Shown: positions 8,103-13,972, numbered from the stretch's first letter. The stretch: DNA of 13,972 nt from CAXYVC01 sp964292295 (GCA_964292295.1 CAXYVC010000067.1:1-13972), one strand, 5' to 3'. A program made the numbers and translations. The notes: generated from the letters alone by a model not told the origin.

Positions 8103-8900
8103 ATGCGCCTGACCATCGCCCACAGTCCCGACAGCGACGATGCCTACATGATGGCTCCCCTGGCCCTGGGCTGGCTGGACTCCGAGGGCTTTGCGCTGGA
8201 CTTCGTGCGCAAGGACATTGAAACGCTGAACGCCGAGGCCGAAGAGGGGCACTACGAGGTGACGGCCATCTCCTTCGGCGCCTATCCGGCGCTTGCCGGC
8301 CGCTACGCCCTGCTCAGTGCCGGGAGCAGCATCCAGGAGGGCACGGGCCCCGTGGTGGTCGCGTGCCGGCCACTGGCGCCGGAGGAACTGGACGGCGTGA
8401 CGGTGGCCATCCCGGGCCTCCGCACCAGTGCGTGGCTGGCCCTCCAGCGGATCCGCCCCGGTCTCCGTTTCGAGCTGATGCCCTTCGACCAGATCCTGCC
8501 CGCGGTGGCCGAGGGGCGCGCGGAGGCCGGCCTGCTGATCCACGAGAGCCAGCTGCTGTACCGGGAGCTGGGCCTGCACCTGGTGCTGGATCTGGGCCGC
8601 TGGTGGAAGGAGGTGGAGGACCTGCCCCTGCCCATGGGGGGCAACGCCATCCGCAGCGATCTGCCCGCGGAGGCGCAGCTCCGCTTCGCGCGCCTGATGC
8701 GGCGCAGCGTGGAGATGGCCCGCCAGCGCCACTGGGAGAGCGTGGACTACGCCCAGAGCTTCGGAAGGGGCATGGACAGAGACATGGTGGGGCGCTACGT
8801 GCAGGCCTGGGTGAACGCCTTCACGGAGGACCCGGGGCCGCGGGGACGGGCCGCGGTGGCGCGCCTCCTGGGTCTTGAACCCGTCTGGATCCAGGGCTGA
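8103..8900 (+). CDS. mqnD: MqnD-like 1,4-dihydroxy-6-naphthoate synthase
   Basis: 265 residues, periplasmic-binding-protein-like fold of the MqnA/MqnD family (cytoplasmic, no signal peptide). MqnD cleaves cyclic dehypoxanthine futalosine to 1,4-dihydroxy-6-naphthoate in the futalosine route to menaquinone. Evidence: the N-terminal HSPDSDDAYM (7-16), DIETLNAEA (38-46), VTAISFGAYPALAGRYALL (53-71), GTGPVVVA (80-87), LLIHESQLLY (144-153) with H147 in the position of the conserved histidine proposed as catalytic base, and GGNAIRSDL (179-187). The SPD.DDA.M and DIETLN motifs favour MqnD over MqnA. No other mqn gene is in the window. It lies 23 nt after the small TPR gene; TAGGCTGG at 8091-8098, just before the ATG, is a possible -10. 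Confidence 0.8.
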   Translation: MRLTIAHSPDSDDAYMMAPLALGWLDSEGFALDFVRKDIETLNAEAEEGHYEVTAISFGAYPALAGRYALLSAGSSIQEGTGPVVVACRPLAPEELDGVTVAIPGLRTSAWLALQRIRPGLRFELMPFDQILPAVAEGRAEAGLLIHESQLLYRELGLHLVLDLGRWWKEVEDLPLPMGGNAIRSDLPAEAQLRFARLMRRSVEMARQRHWESVDYAQSFGRGMDRDMVGRYVQAWVNAFTEDPGPRGRAAVARLLGLEPVWIQG

Positions 8901-8915
8901 AGGCAGGAAGACGGG

Positions 8916-8949
8916 CCATAAAGTCCGGCCCGGGGCGCCGGATTTATGG
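8916..8949. other. Stem-loop after mqnD
   Basis: CCATAAAGTCCGG (8916-8928) and CCGGATTTATGG (8938-8949) pair over 12 bp with one bulged G and a 9-nt loop. It starts 16 nt after the mqnD stop and 109 nt before the hemerythrin-Nfn start. It lacks a T-run, so it is not a textbook intrinsic terminator; it may end or stabilise the mqnD transcript, or structure the leader of the next gene. The rest of 8901-9057 shows no gene. Confidence 0.5.
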
Positions 8950-9057
8950 GAATATGTTGGCAGGCATGCGCGGTTCCCCGCGGGCCGACACCCAGGGACA
9001 AGGGGCCGGACCCGGAGGGCGAGAGCCGCAGGCGCCGTGATTCCAGGAGACCGTGCC

Positions 9058-9915
9058 ATGACCATCCGACCTGACCTCGTCAGCGCCACCGATTCCTTCC
9101 GGCGCTGGCATGCGGAGCACCAGGAGGCGCTGAACCGCGCCGGGGCTCTGGAGAGCGCGGTACAGAAGGAGGACCGGTCGGGCCTGGAGGAGGCCTGCCG
9201 TTGGGTGCTGGACACCCTGGCGGCCCACGACGCGGACGAGACCCGGGAGCTCTTCCCCCTGCTGGAGGCCCTCGGTGCCGAGGCCCTGCGGGACGAGCTG
9301 GAGGCCGGCCACCAGGAGCTGAAGGAGCTGGCGGAGCGCCTGCTGGCCGCGACGGGCGTCGATGGCGGCCTCGTGCGCAGCCTCGTGACCCTCCTGCGGC
9401 AGCACGTCGACACCGAGGAACAGCTGCTGCTCCCCCTGCTGAAGGGGCACCGCCTCGACCTGGACGCCTTCGACGAGGGCTATCTGGTCCTGGAGAAGCA
9501 GCTCCTGGCCCCCGAGACCTGGAGCTTCGTGGTGCATGCGCCCATGGTGGCCCGGGGCCGCAAGCCGGGGCAGTTCTTCATGGTGCAGCCCTTCGAGAAC
9601 AGCGAGCGCATCCCCCTCACCCTGGCGGGCGGGGACGCCCGCCGCGGCTGGATCCGCTTCGTCATGCAGGAGGTGGGCGCCACCACGAAGGCCATGGGCC
9701 GGCTGTCCGTGGGCGATCGGCTCTACGCCGTGGCCGGTCCCATGGGCGAGCCCACGGAGCTGGTCGAGGCCGGCACGGTGGTGCTGGTGGCCGGCGGCTA
9801 CGGCAGGGCGGCGGTCCTGCCCGCCGCGGAGCCGCTGGAGGGGCGCGGCCAGCGGGGGGTCACCAACCTCGGGGGGGGGCGCCCGGGGGGGGCGGCGGTA
9901 GCCGGGAGCGCGTAG
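9058..9915 (+). CDS. nfnA: Hemerythrin (HHE) domain fused to NfnA FAD/NAD-binding domain; frame broken at 3' end
   Basis: ATG 9058 with AGGAG 9 nt upstream. Residues 1-128 form a four-helix HHE hemerythrin domain with all expected diiron ligands: H21, H57 and E61 (HDADE followed by FPLL), H85, H116 and E120 (HVDTEEQLLLP). From about 139 the same frame continues into a ferredoxin-reductase-like flavoprotein domain: LEKQLLAPETWSFVVHAP, KPGQFFMVQP at 169-178, the FAD-binding RIPLT at 184-188 and the NAD-binding VLVAGGYGRAA at 242-252. This is the alpha subunit of Nfn (NADH-dependent ferredoxin:NADP oxidoreductase, SudB/PyrK-like). No ATG, GTG or TTG lies between the domains, so the fusion is direct. 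The frame ends at a TAG (9913) just after an all-G/C tract. The rest of NfnA continues in the -1 frame in the next entry; repaired, the protein would be 915 residues. Confidence 0.8.
   Translation: MTIRPDLVSATDSFRRWHAEHQEALNRAGALESAVQKEDRSGLEEACRWVLDTLAAHDADETRELFPLLEALGAEALRDELEAGHQELKELAERLLAATGVDGGLVRSLVTLLRQHVDTEEQLLLPLLKGHRLDLDAFDEGYLVLEKQLLAPETWSFVVHAPMVARGRKPGQFFMVQPFENSERIPLTLAGGDARRGWIRFVMQEVGATTKAMGRLSVGDRLYAVAGPMGEPTELVEAGTVVLVAGGYGRAAVLPAAEPLEGRGQRGVTNLGGGRPGGAAVAGSA
9870..9898 (+). other. 29-nt G/C-only tract with G9 and G8 runs at frame break
   Basis: Every base from 9870 to 9898 is G or C, including G9 (9871-9879) and G8 (9885-9892). Clear NfnA homology in one frame ends just before it, and clear homology in the -1 frame resumes just after. 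One added base restores a single frame (2747 nt plus 1 is divisible by 3). Relative to other NfnA proteins the tract also seems to add several glycine codons. Homopolymer sequencing error is the simplest reading. Confidence 0.75.
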
Positions 9916-11804
9916 TGCGGGCCAAGGAGCAGGGGGCGGCGAGCGACGAGCGGGTGATCACCACCGACGACGGCTCCTGGGGCCGCAAGGGGCTGGTCAC
10001 CGAGGCCCTGAAGGACCTGCTGGACCGCGAGCCCGTGGCGGAGGTGGTGGCCGTGGGCCCCATCCCCATGATGCAGGCGGTGAGCGAGCTGACCCGTCCC
10101 TATGGCGTGAAGACCCTGGTGAGCCTGAACGCCCTGATGGTCGACGGCACGGGCATGTGCGGCGGCTGCCGCGTGAGCGTGGGCGGCGAGGTGAAGTTCG
10201 CCTGCTTCCACGGTCCCGACTTCGACGGCCATCAGGTGGACTTCTCCATGCTGCGCATGCGCCAGGACTGGTACCGCTCCGACGAGCACGATGCCGCCGA
10301 GAAGGGCCACGCCTGCCGCATCGGCCGCGCGGCCGCCGGCAAGGCCTTCGAACTGCCCGAGATCCCCGCGGTGGCGGAGCTGGACCTGGCGAAGGAGGAC
10401 CTCGGCGCCCTGAAGGCGCCCCAGCGCATGAAGATCCCGCGCCAGGCCATGGCCTGCCAGGACCCGGTCGTGCGCAGCGGCAACTTCCGGGAGGTGGCCC
10501 TGGGCTTCAGCGCGGAGCAGGCCCGGGTGGAGGCGGCGCGCTGCCTCCAGTGCAAGAAGCCCCAGTGCGTCGAGGGCTGCCCGGTGGGCATCGACATCCC
10601 GGCCTTCATCCGCGAGATCGCCGCGGGGCGCCCCCAGGAGGCGGGACGCGTGCTCAAGACCTTCTCCCCGCTGCCCTCCGTGTGCGGCCGCGTGTGCCCG
10701 CAGGAGAAGCAGTGCGAGTCGCGCTGCGTGGTGGGGCTGAAGGGCGAGGCCGTCTCCATCGGCCGTCTGGAGCGCTTCGCCGCGGATTCCCTGCTGCAGG
10801 GCGAGCCCGCGAGGCCCGAGAAGGCCGCGCCCACGGGCAAGAAGGTGGCCGTGGTGGGGGCCGGCCCCGCCGGCCTCACGGTGGCCGGGGCCCTGGCGCG
10901 CAAGGGGCACGCGGTGACGGTGTACGACGCCTTCCCCAAGCCCGGCGGCGTGCTGCTCTACGGCATCCCCGAGTTCCGTCTCCCCAACGCCATCGTGGAC
11001 GCGGAGGTGGAGGCCCTGAAGGCCCTGGGCGTGAGCTTCGTGATGAACACCCTGGTGGGCCGCTCCCTCACCCTCGAGGACCTGCGCGCGGAGAACGACG
11101 CGGTCTTCATGGGCACGGGCGCGGGCCTGCCCAAGATGCTCGGCATCCCCGGCGAGGAGCTGAAGGGCGTCTACACCGCCAACGAGTTCCTCACCCGCGT
11201 GAACCTCATGCGCGCGGACCGCTTCCCCGAGCACGGCACGCCCGTCACCGTGGGCGAGCACGTGATGGTGGTGGGCTGCGGCAACACCGCCATGGACGGC
11301 GCCCGCTGCTCCAAGCGCCTGGGCGCCGACGTGACCGTGGTCTACCGCCGCTCCGTGGCGGAGAGCACCGCCCGCAAGGAGGAGCTCGAGCACGCCATGG
11401 AGGAGGGCATCGCCTTCAAGTGGCTGACCTCGCCCCTGCGCCTCATCGGGGACGAGAAGGGCTGGTTGAAGGAGGTGGAGTGCGCGGTCATGGAGCTCAC
11501 CGCGCCCGGTCCCGACGGCCGCCGCGGCGTGAAGGACACCGGGGAGCGGCTGGTGCTGCCCTGCGAGACCCTGATCGTGGCTCTCGGCTGCGCCGTGAAC
11601 CCCCTGATCTCCCAGGGCGAGAAGGACCTGAAGACCCTGCGGGGCGGCGTGATCGTGGTGGACGAGCAGACGGGCGAGACGACGCTGCCCGGCGTCTACG
11701 CCGGCGGTGACGTCATCACCGGCGGCGCCACGGTGATCCTGGCCATGGGGCAGGGCCACCGCGCGGCGGAGGCCATCCACCGCCGCCTGACGGCCCAGGC
11801 CTGA
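9915..11804 (+). CDS. nfnB: NfnA C-terminus plus NfnB (GltD-like) half of the Nfn fusion
   Basis: Reading from the GTG at 9915, which overlaps the upstream stop as TAGTG (629 residues). Residues 11-110 finish NfnA: VITTDDGSWGRKGLVTEALK, then the 2Fe-2S site MVDGTGMCGGC...FAC with C82, C85 and C97 (D77 may be the fourth ligand; Nfn is known to use three Cys and one Asp). From about 160 the NfnB/GltD-like part follows: 4Fe-4S motifs C210-x2-C213-x4-C218-x3-C222 and C257-x3-C261-x5-C267-x3-C271, FAD dinucleotide fold GAGPAG 315-320, NAD(P)H fold VVGCGNTAMDGARC at 452-465, and the C-terminal GVYAGGDVITGGATVILAMG. Nfn bifurcates electrons between NADPH, NADH and ferredoxin in the cytoplasm. This is more likely the second half of one frameshifted gene than a separate gene, because the split falls inside the NAD-binding domain. 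Confidence 0.85.
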   Translation: MRAKEQGAASDERVITTDDGSWGRKGLVTEALKDLLDREPVAEVVAVGPIPMMQAVSELTRPYGVKTLVSLNALMVDGTGMCGGCRVSVGGEVKFACFHGPDFDGHQVDFSMLRMRQDWYRSDEHDAAEKGHACRIGRAAAGKAFELPEIPAVAELDLAKEDLGALKAPQRMKIPRQAMACQDPVVRSGNFREVALGFSAEQARVEAARCLQCKKPQCVEGCPVGIDIPAFIREIAAGRPQEAGRVLKTFSPLPSVCGRVCPQEKQCESRCVVGLKGEAVSIGRLERFAADSLLQGEPARPEKAAPTGKKVAVVGAGPAGLTVAGALARKGHAVTVYDAFPKPGGVLLYGIPEFRLPNAIVDAEVEALKALGVSFVMNTLVGRSLTLEDLRAENDAVFMGTGAGLPKMLGIPGEELKGVYTANEFLTRVNLMRADRFPEHGTPVTVGEHVMVVGCGNTAMDGARCSKRLGADVTVVYRRSVAESTARKEELEHAMEEGIAFKWLTSPLRLIGDEKGWLKEVECAVMELTAPGPDGRRGVKDTGERLVLPCETLIVALGCAVNPLISQGEKDLKTLRGGVIVVDEQTGETTLPGVYAGGDVITGGATVILAMGQGHRAAEAIHRRLTAQA

Positions 11805-11834
11805 GTCTGGACGGAATGCGGCTGCGGCCCGCGC

Positions 11835-11850
11835 GGTGCCTGAGGGCACC
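11835..11850 (+). terminator. Weak hairpin after nfn gene
   Basis: GGTGCC (11835-11840) and GGCACC (11845-11850) form a 6-bp stem with a TGAG loop, 31 nt after the nfn stop. No T-run follows. It may be a weak or Rho-assisted end, or just GC-rich noise. The 136-nt gap 11805-11940 shows no other gene; I see no convincing -35/-10 pair. Confidence 0.25.
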
Positions 11851-11940
11851 CGCGGGGCGCCGCTTCCATTGTCCCTTGCGCCCTTCGGGGCGGTCCTTAC
11901 ACCACGGCGACGAACCCCGCGACATTCCAGGGAGCACGCC

Positions 11941-12651
11941 GTGGCCAAGCCGCTCACGTCCCTCATTCCCGGCATCGAGGCCCGCCTCAGCGGATGGGCG
12001 GCCATCCAGGAGCGCCTGGCCCGGACGCCTCGGGAGAAGCAGCGCCCCACGATCACCCTGTCCCGGGAGTTCGGCTGCGAGGGCTATCCGCTGGCGGAAT
12101 GCCTGAAGGCCCGCATGGAGGCCGCCACGGGCGAGCCCTGGGGGCTCTACGACAAGGCCCTGATCGAGAAGGTGGCCCTGGACGAGGGGATCTCCATGAG
12201 CACCCTGCGGAACCTGGGGGACCGCTCCCGGGAACTGGAAGTGCTGGGGCTCATGCCCGATGGCTACCACACCCACGATGAGGCCTTCGCCAAGGTCGCG
12301 AAGTATCTGATCCAGATCGCCCAGGTGGGCAACGCCATCATCGTGGGGCGGGGCGGGGCGATCCTGTGCCGGAGCCTGGCCAACTGCTACCACGTCCGCC
12401 TGGTGGCGGACTTCGCCTTCCGGGCGTCCACCCTCGCCCGCAGGCTCGAGATGCCCCTGAAGGAGGCCGAGGCCCTGGTGAAGGAGAACGAGCGGGTGCG
12501 GGACCGCTTCATCAGCGAGCAGCTGGGCGCGGATATCCGGGACGTGGCCCACTACGACGTGGTCTTCAACAACGCCCGGCACAGCACCGGGGCGATGGCA
12601 GCGGCCATCCAGGCCTACGTGGCGGAGGCCGCGCCGCCCGCTAGTGCGTGA
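11941..12651 (+). CDS. Cytidylate-kinase-like family protein
   Basis: 236 residues, GTG start with AGGGAGC 8 nt upstream. The family (Cytidylate_kin2, PF13189-like) shares the nucleoside-monophosphate kinase fold. Visible: ITLSREFGCEGYPLAECL at 38-55 where a P-loop would be, LYDKALIEKVA at 69-79, AIIVGRGGAIL at 132-142, and the C-terminal lid-like part HVRLVADFAFRASTLARRLE at 151-170 and YDVVFNNARHSTGAMAAAI at 205-223. The usual GxxGxGKS/T P-loop lysine is not present; this is usual for the family, and the substrate is unknown. The N-terminal 35 residues are a family-external extension. The stop overlaps the convergent ACT gene by 11 nt. Not the essential Cmk. Confidence 0.8.
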   Translation: MAKPLTSLIPGIEARLSGWAAIQERLARTPREKQRPTITLSREFGCEGYPLAECLKARMEAATGEPWGLYDKALIEKVALDEGISMSTLRNLGDRSRELEVLGLMPDGYHTHDEAFAKVAKYLIQIAQVGNAIIVGRGGAILCRSLANCYHVRLVADFAFRASTLARRLEMPLKEAEALVKENERVRDRFISEQLGADIRDVAHYDVVFNNARHSTGAMAAAIQAYVAEAAPPASA

Positions 12652-12901
12652 AGATCATCTCCTGGACCTCCAGGCCGTGGATCGCCAGGAGGCGGGCCTT
12701 CAGGTCCGCCAGGCGCTCCGGCGCGCCCACCAGCTCCAGGAGCACGATTCCCTCCGGGGAGCTGAGGTCGCCGCTGGTTTCGTGGAGGCCAAGGCGCGTC
12801 TTCACGTGGGCGCCGAAGGCCGTGAGGACCCCCTGGAGATCGGCGGCCTCCTGCAGGCGGTCGGTGACGTGGATGCCCAGGATGACGTGGTGCGCCTTCA
12901 T
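12641..12901 (-). CDS. TM1266-like ACT-fold small protein (iron-only hydrogenase system regulator type)
   Basis: 86 residues from ATG 12901, with AGGAGG 6 nt upstream; a longer in-frame start at 13003 would run through the repeat spacer and is rejected. The pattern HHVILGIHVTDR at 4-15, LQGVLTAFGAHVKTRLGLHE at 22-41, GIVLLELVGAPERLADLKAR at 51-70 and LLAIHGLEVQEMIF at 71-84 gives beta-alpha-beta-beta-alpha-beta, as in the small ACT-like proteins named iron-only hydrogenase system regulators (TM1266). In those genomes it often sits with hydrogenase maturation genes; none is seen here. Role here unknown; possibly ligand sensing. It lies downstream of the crp-like gene on the same strand, separated by 183 nt with repeats, and is convergent with the kinase-like gene. 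Confidence 0.65.
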   Translation of the reverse strand: MKAHHVILGIHVTDRLQEAADLQGVLTAFGAHVKTRLGLHETSGDLSSPEGIVLLELVGAPERLADLKARLLAIHGLEVQEMIFTH

Positions 12902-12936
12902 CGGTGCCTCCTGCCCGTTCTTGTGGGGAACGGAGT

Positions 12937-12944
12937 CCAGGCTA
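12937..12944 (-). promoter_or_regulatory. Possible -10 (TAGCCTGG) of the ACT gene
   Basis: On the minus strand TAGCCTGG lies about 36 nt before the ATG at 12901, leaving room for a short leader with the AGGAGG site. The same TAnnCTGG pattern is seen upstream of both TPR genes and mqnD. No matching -35 is apparent, so this is a weak call. Confidence 0.3.
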
Positions 12945-12996
12945 GGTACCGGGGCCCCCGGCGCAAGGGGGCTTGATGGGCTGCACTGCAAGGGAG

Positions 12997-13084
12997 GACC
13001 CACAGGGTCGCTGCGTGTGTGACTCCCTGTGGGTTCCCCACCTTTCAGGCCCCACCGGGGCCTGAAAGCCGACCCACAGGGTCG
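12997..13084. repeat. Three copies of a 10-bp repeat, two direct and one inverted
   Basis: GACCCACAGGGTCG occurs identically at 12997-13010 and 13071-13084. Between them CCCTGTGGGT (13025-13034) is the exact inverse of the ACCCACAGGG core. The middle copy can pair with either outer copy but not both. Each outer copy is also a small hairpin by itself (GACCC-ACA-GGGTC). The block fills the spacer between the crp-like stop and the ACT gene start. Confidence 0.8.
13042..13068 (-). terminator. Strong 12-bp hairpin downstream of crp-like gene
   Basis: CTTTCAGGCCCC (13042-13053) and GGGGCCTGAAAG (13057-13068) pair perfectly over a 3-nt loop, 17 nt past the crp-like stop on the minus strand. It lies inside the repeat block, nested between the middle and one outer repeat. 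There is no U-tract in either direction, so it may be a Rho-dependent stop, an mRNA stabiliser or part of an attenuator. Confidence 0.5.
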
Positions 13085-13759
13085 TCACCCCCTCGCGTAG
13101 CGCTGGAGCTTGGTGGTGTCGAGGATTCGCACCACGGGGAAGGTGCTCTGGATCAGTCCCAGGTCGGCCAGGAGGCGCAGGGCGCGGCTGAAGGCCTCGC
13201 GGCTGGCGCCGATGCACTGGGCGAGATCCTCCTGGGTCTCCTGGAACTCCACCAGGTGGCGGCTGGGGTTCCGGGCCTGGTAGTCCAGGACGAGCTGGGC
13301 CACGCGCTCGGGAACGCTGTGGAGGCTCAGGGTTTCCACGAGCTGGATGAGGTGGCGCACCTTGCCGGCGAAGTGCTGGATGACGACCTCCGCCACATGG
13401 ACGTTGCGGTGGACCATGCGGCGCAGGACGGTGGCGGGGATCAACCAGCATTCCAGGTCGCCGTGGGCTTCTGCGCCGCTGGCGATGGGGCCGCCGTCGA
13501 AGACCTGCACCTCGCCCACGCAGGTGCCGGGCTGGAGGATGTCGAGCACCTGCACCTTCCCGCGCCCGTCGGTGCGAAACACCTTGAGGGCGCCCTGGAC
13601 CACCACGAAGACGCCCGGGATCATCTCGCCCTGGTTGAAGACCGGGCTGCCGTCCGGGTAGTGGCGGTACTCGCTCACCATGCTGAGTTCCTCGGCCTCT
13701 GCCTGTGGCAGTCCGGCGAGGAAGTCGATCTTGCGCAGATTGACGACGGACTGACCCAT
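13085..13759 (-). CDS. Crp/Fnr-family transcription regulator
   Basis: 224 residues from ATG 13759; an in-frame ATG at 13795 lies inside the operator-like box and is rejected. Residues 10-115 form the cyclic-nucleotide-binding-like beta-roll (FLAGLPQAEAEELSMVSEYR, VFVVVQGALKVF, LQPGTCVGEVQVFDGG). The Arg-Ser pair that binds cAMP phosphate in Crp is replaced by PIASG (91-95), so cAMP binding is doubtful. There is no N-terminal cysteine cluster, so it is not Fnr. Residues 120-160 are the dimer helix. The winged HTH is at about 174-203 (TQEDLAQCIGASREAFSRALRLLADLGLIQ region), with R187, E188 and R192 matching the Crp residues that read GTGA. A TGTGA-N6-TCAC box lies upstream, so it probably controls itself. 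The effector is unknown. Confidence 0.9.
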   Translation of the reverse strand: MGQSVVNLRKIDFLAGLPQAEAEELSMVSEYRHYPDGSPVFNQGEMIPGVFVVVQGALKVFRTDGRGKVQVLDILQPGTCVGEVQVFDGGPIASGAEAHGDLECWLIPATVLRRMVHRNVHVAEVVIQHFAGKVRHLIQLVETLSLHSVPERVAQLVLDYQARNPSRHLVEFQETQEDLAQCIGASREAFSRALRLLADLGLIQSTFPVVRILDTTKLQRYARG

Positions 13760-13780
13760 GGTTCGCCCACCCCCTGGCTG

Positions 13781-13796
13781 AGTGACATATATCACA
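13781..13796 (-). promoter_or_regulatory. CRP-type operator at the regulator's own promoter
   Basis: On the minus strand TGTGATATATGTCACT matches TGTGA-N6-TCACA at 9 of 10 fixed bases. It lies 21 nt upstream of the crp-like ATG. Its AT-rich centre may also serve as the -10, so binding would most simply repress the gene itself. It is the most AT-rich stretch in this part of the window. Confidence 0.65.
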
Positions 13797-13852
13797 ACGC
13801 CGGGGGGTGCGGGAGGTGCCCCGGGAAGTGCAGGAAACGAGCGCAGACGGCT

Positions 13853-13865
13853 TGACGGGACGTCA
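13853..13865. promoter_or_regulatory. Second small palindrome upstream of crp-like gene
   Basis: TGACG-GGA-CGTCA is a perfect 5+3+5 inverted repeat about 57 nt upstream of the TGTGA box. It might be an additional regulator site. At this length and composition it could be chance. Confidence 0.25.
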
Positions 13866-13900
13866 GGGGCTTCCGGGGCATCCGGCTACCGGATGGCAGG

Positions 13901-13939
13901 AAAACGCCCGCGTCCGCCGGAGCGGGACGCGGGCGTTTT
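13901..13939. terminator. Bidirectional intrinsic terminator
   Basis: AAAACGCCCGCGTCC (13901-13915) pairs perfectly with GGACGCGGGCGTTTT (13925-13939), a 15-bp stem with a 9-nt loop. The A4/T4 ends give a short U-tract in either direction. On the minus strand it lies 10 nt after a stop codon at 13950-13952, so it most likely ends a gene entering from the right and shields the crp-like promoter. Confidence 0.85.
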
Positions 13940-13949
13940 CAGGGGGCGT

Positions 13950-13972
13950 CTACCAGATGGTGGGGCGCTGGC
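13950..13972 (-). CDS. Possible C-terminal end of a gene entering from the right
   Basis: On the minus strand the last 23 bases read QRPTIW then TAG, immediately before the strong terminator. The stop-then-terminator spacing supports a real gene end, but six residues give no identity. Confidence 0.35.

Noticed and set aside
8875..9057. Extended N-terminus of the hemerythrin gene
   Set aside because: The upstream frame overlaps the mqnD end and the stem-loop; the ATG at 9058 has a good AGGAG and begins the domain.
9484..9548. Separate start for NfnA after the hemerythrin domain
   Set aside because: Only CTG codons precede the domain; the first ATG (9543) is inside the flavin domain, so no independent gene is supported.
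9798..12056. 752-codon minus-strand open frame opposite nfn
   Set aside because: His/Ala/Gly/Leu-rich antisense shadow of the nfn genes; no family motifs.
13019..13855. Plus-strand open frame opposite the crp-like gene
   Set aside because: Antisense shadow; the crp-like protein on the other strand has full domain evidence.

Overview
This is a very GC-rich bacterial window with tightly packed genes, almost all codons ending in G or C, and frequent GTG starts and ATGA/GTGA/TGATG overlaps. The gene set is a SufBCDSU Fe-S operon, a futalosine-pathway menaquinone enzyme, an Nfn-type ferredoxin:NADP oxidoreductase, a hemerythrin domain and a TM1266-like ACT protein. This fits an anaerobic or facultative menaquinone-using bacterium. 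My best guess from general resemblance is an Acidobacteriota/Holophagae (Geothrix-like) relative, but no marker gene here proves that.

Layout. (1) 1-5561, minus strand: one operon for Fe-S cluster assembly in the order sufB-sufC-sufD-sufS-sufU-Nfu_N. SufB, SufC and SufD form the scaffold/ATPase complex, SufS extracts sulfur from cysteine, SufU relays it, and an Nfu_N-only protein ends the operon. The promoter at 5580-5607 carries a 13-bp palindrome between -35 and -10, a likely operator. At the extreme left edge the Nfu_N frame meets a G8 run and the next 90 bases encode half of an AraC-type HTH in another frame, which looks like a chimeric junction or a remnant. (2) 5628-8900: two divergent TPR genes, one a large zinc-ribbon/coiled-coil/TPR protein, flank a 73-bp intergenic with a perfect inverted repeat. 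The small TPR gene is followed closely by mqnD. (3) 9058-11804, plus strand: a hemerythrin (HHE) domain runs in frame into NfnA (FAD/NAD-binding, 2Fe-2S), which runs into NfnB (two 4Fe-4S motifs, FAD, NAD(P)H). One net -1 frame break lies in a 29-nt all-G/C tract. Repaired by one base, this is a 915-residue HHE-NfnA-NfnB fusion. (4) 11941-12651: a cytidylate-kinase-like protein, convergent with a small TM1266-like ACT protein. (5) 13085-13759, minus strand: a Crp/Fnr regulator with a CRP-type recognition helix and a TGTGA-N6-TCAC box at its own promoter. The spacer between it and the ACT gene holds three copies of a 10-bp repeat and a strong hairpin. The right edge has a perfect bidirectional terminator and probably the last codons of another minus-strand gene.

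How they fit together: Suf supplies clusters needed by the Nfn enzyme and by anaerobic respiration, MqnD supplies menaquinone, Nfn balances NADH, NADPH and ferredoxin, and the hemerythrin domain would be a natural O2/NO-responsive or diiron attachment. That functional link is inference. The most novel item is the HHE-NfnA-NfnB architecture.
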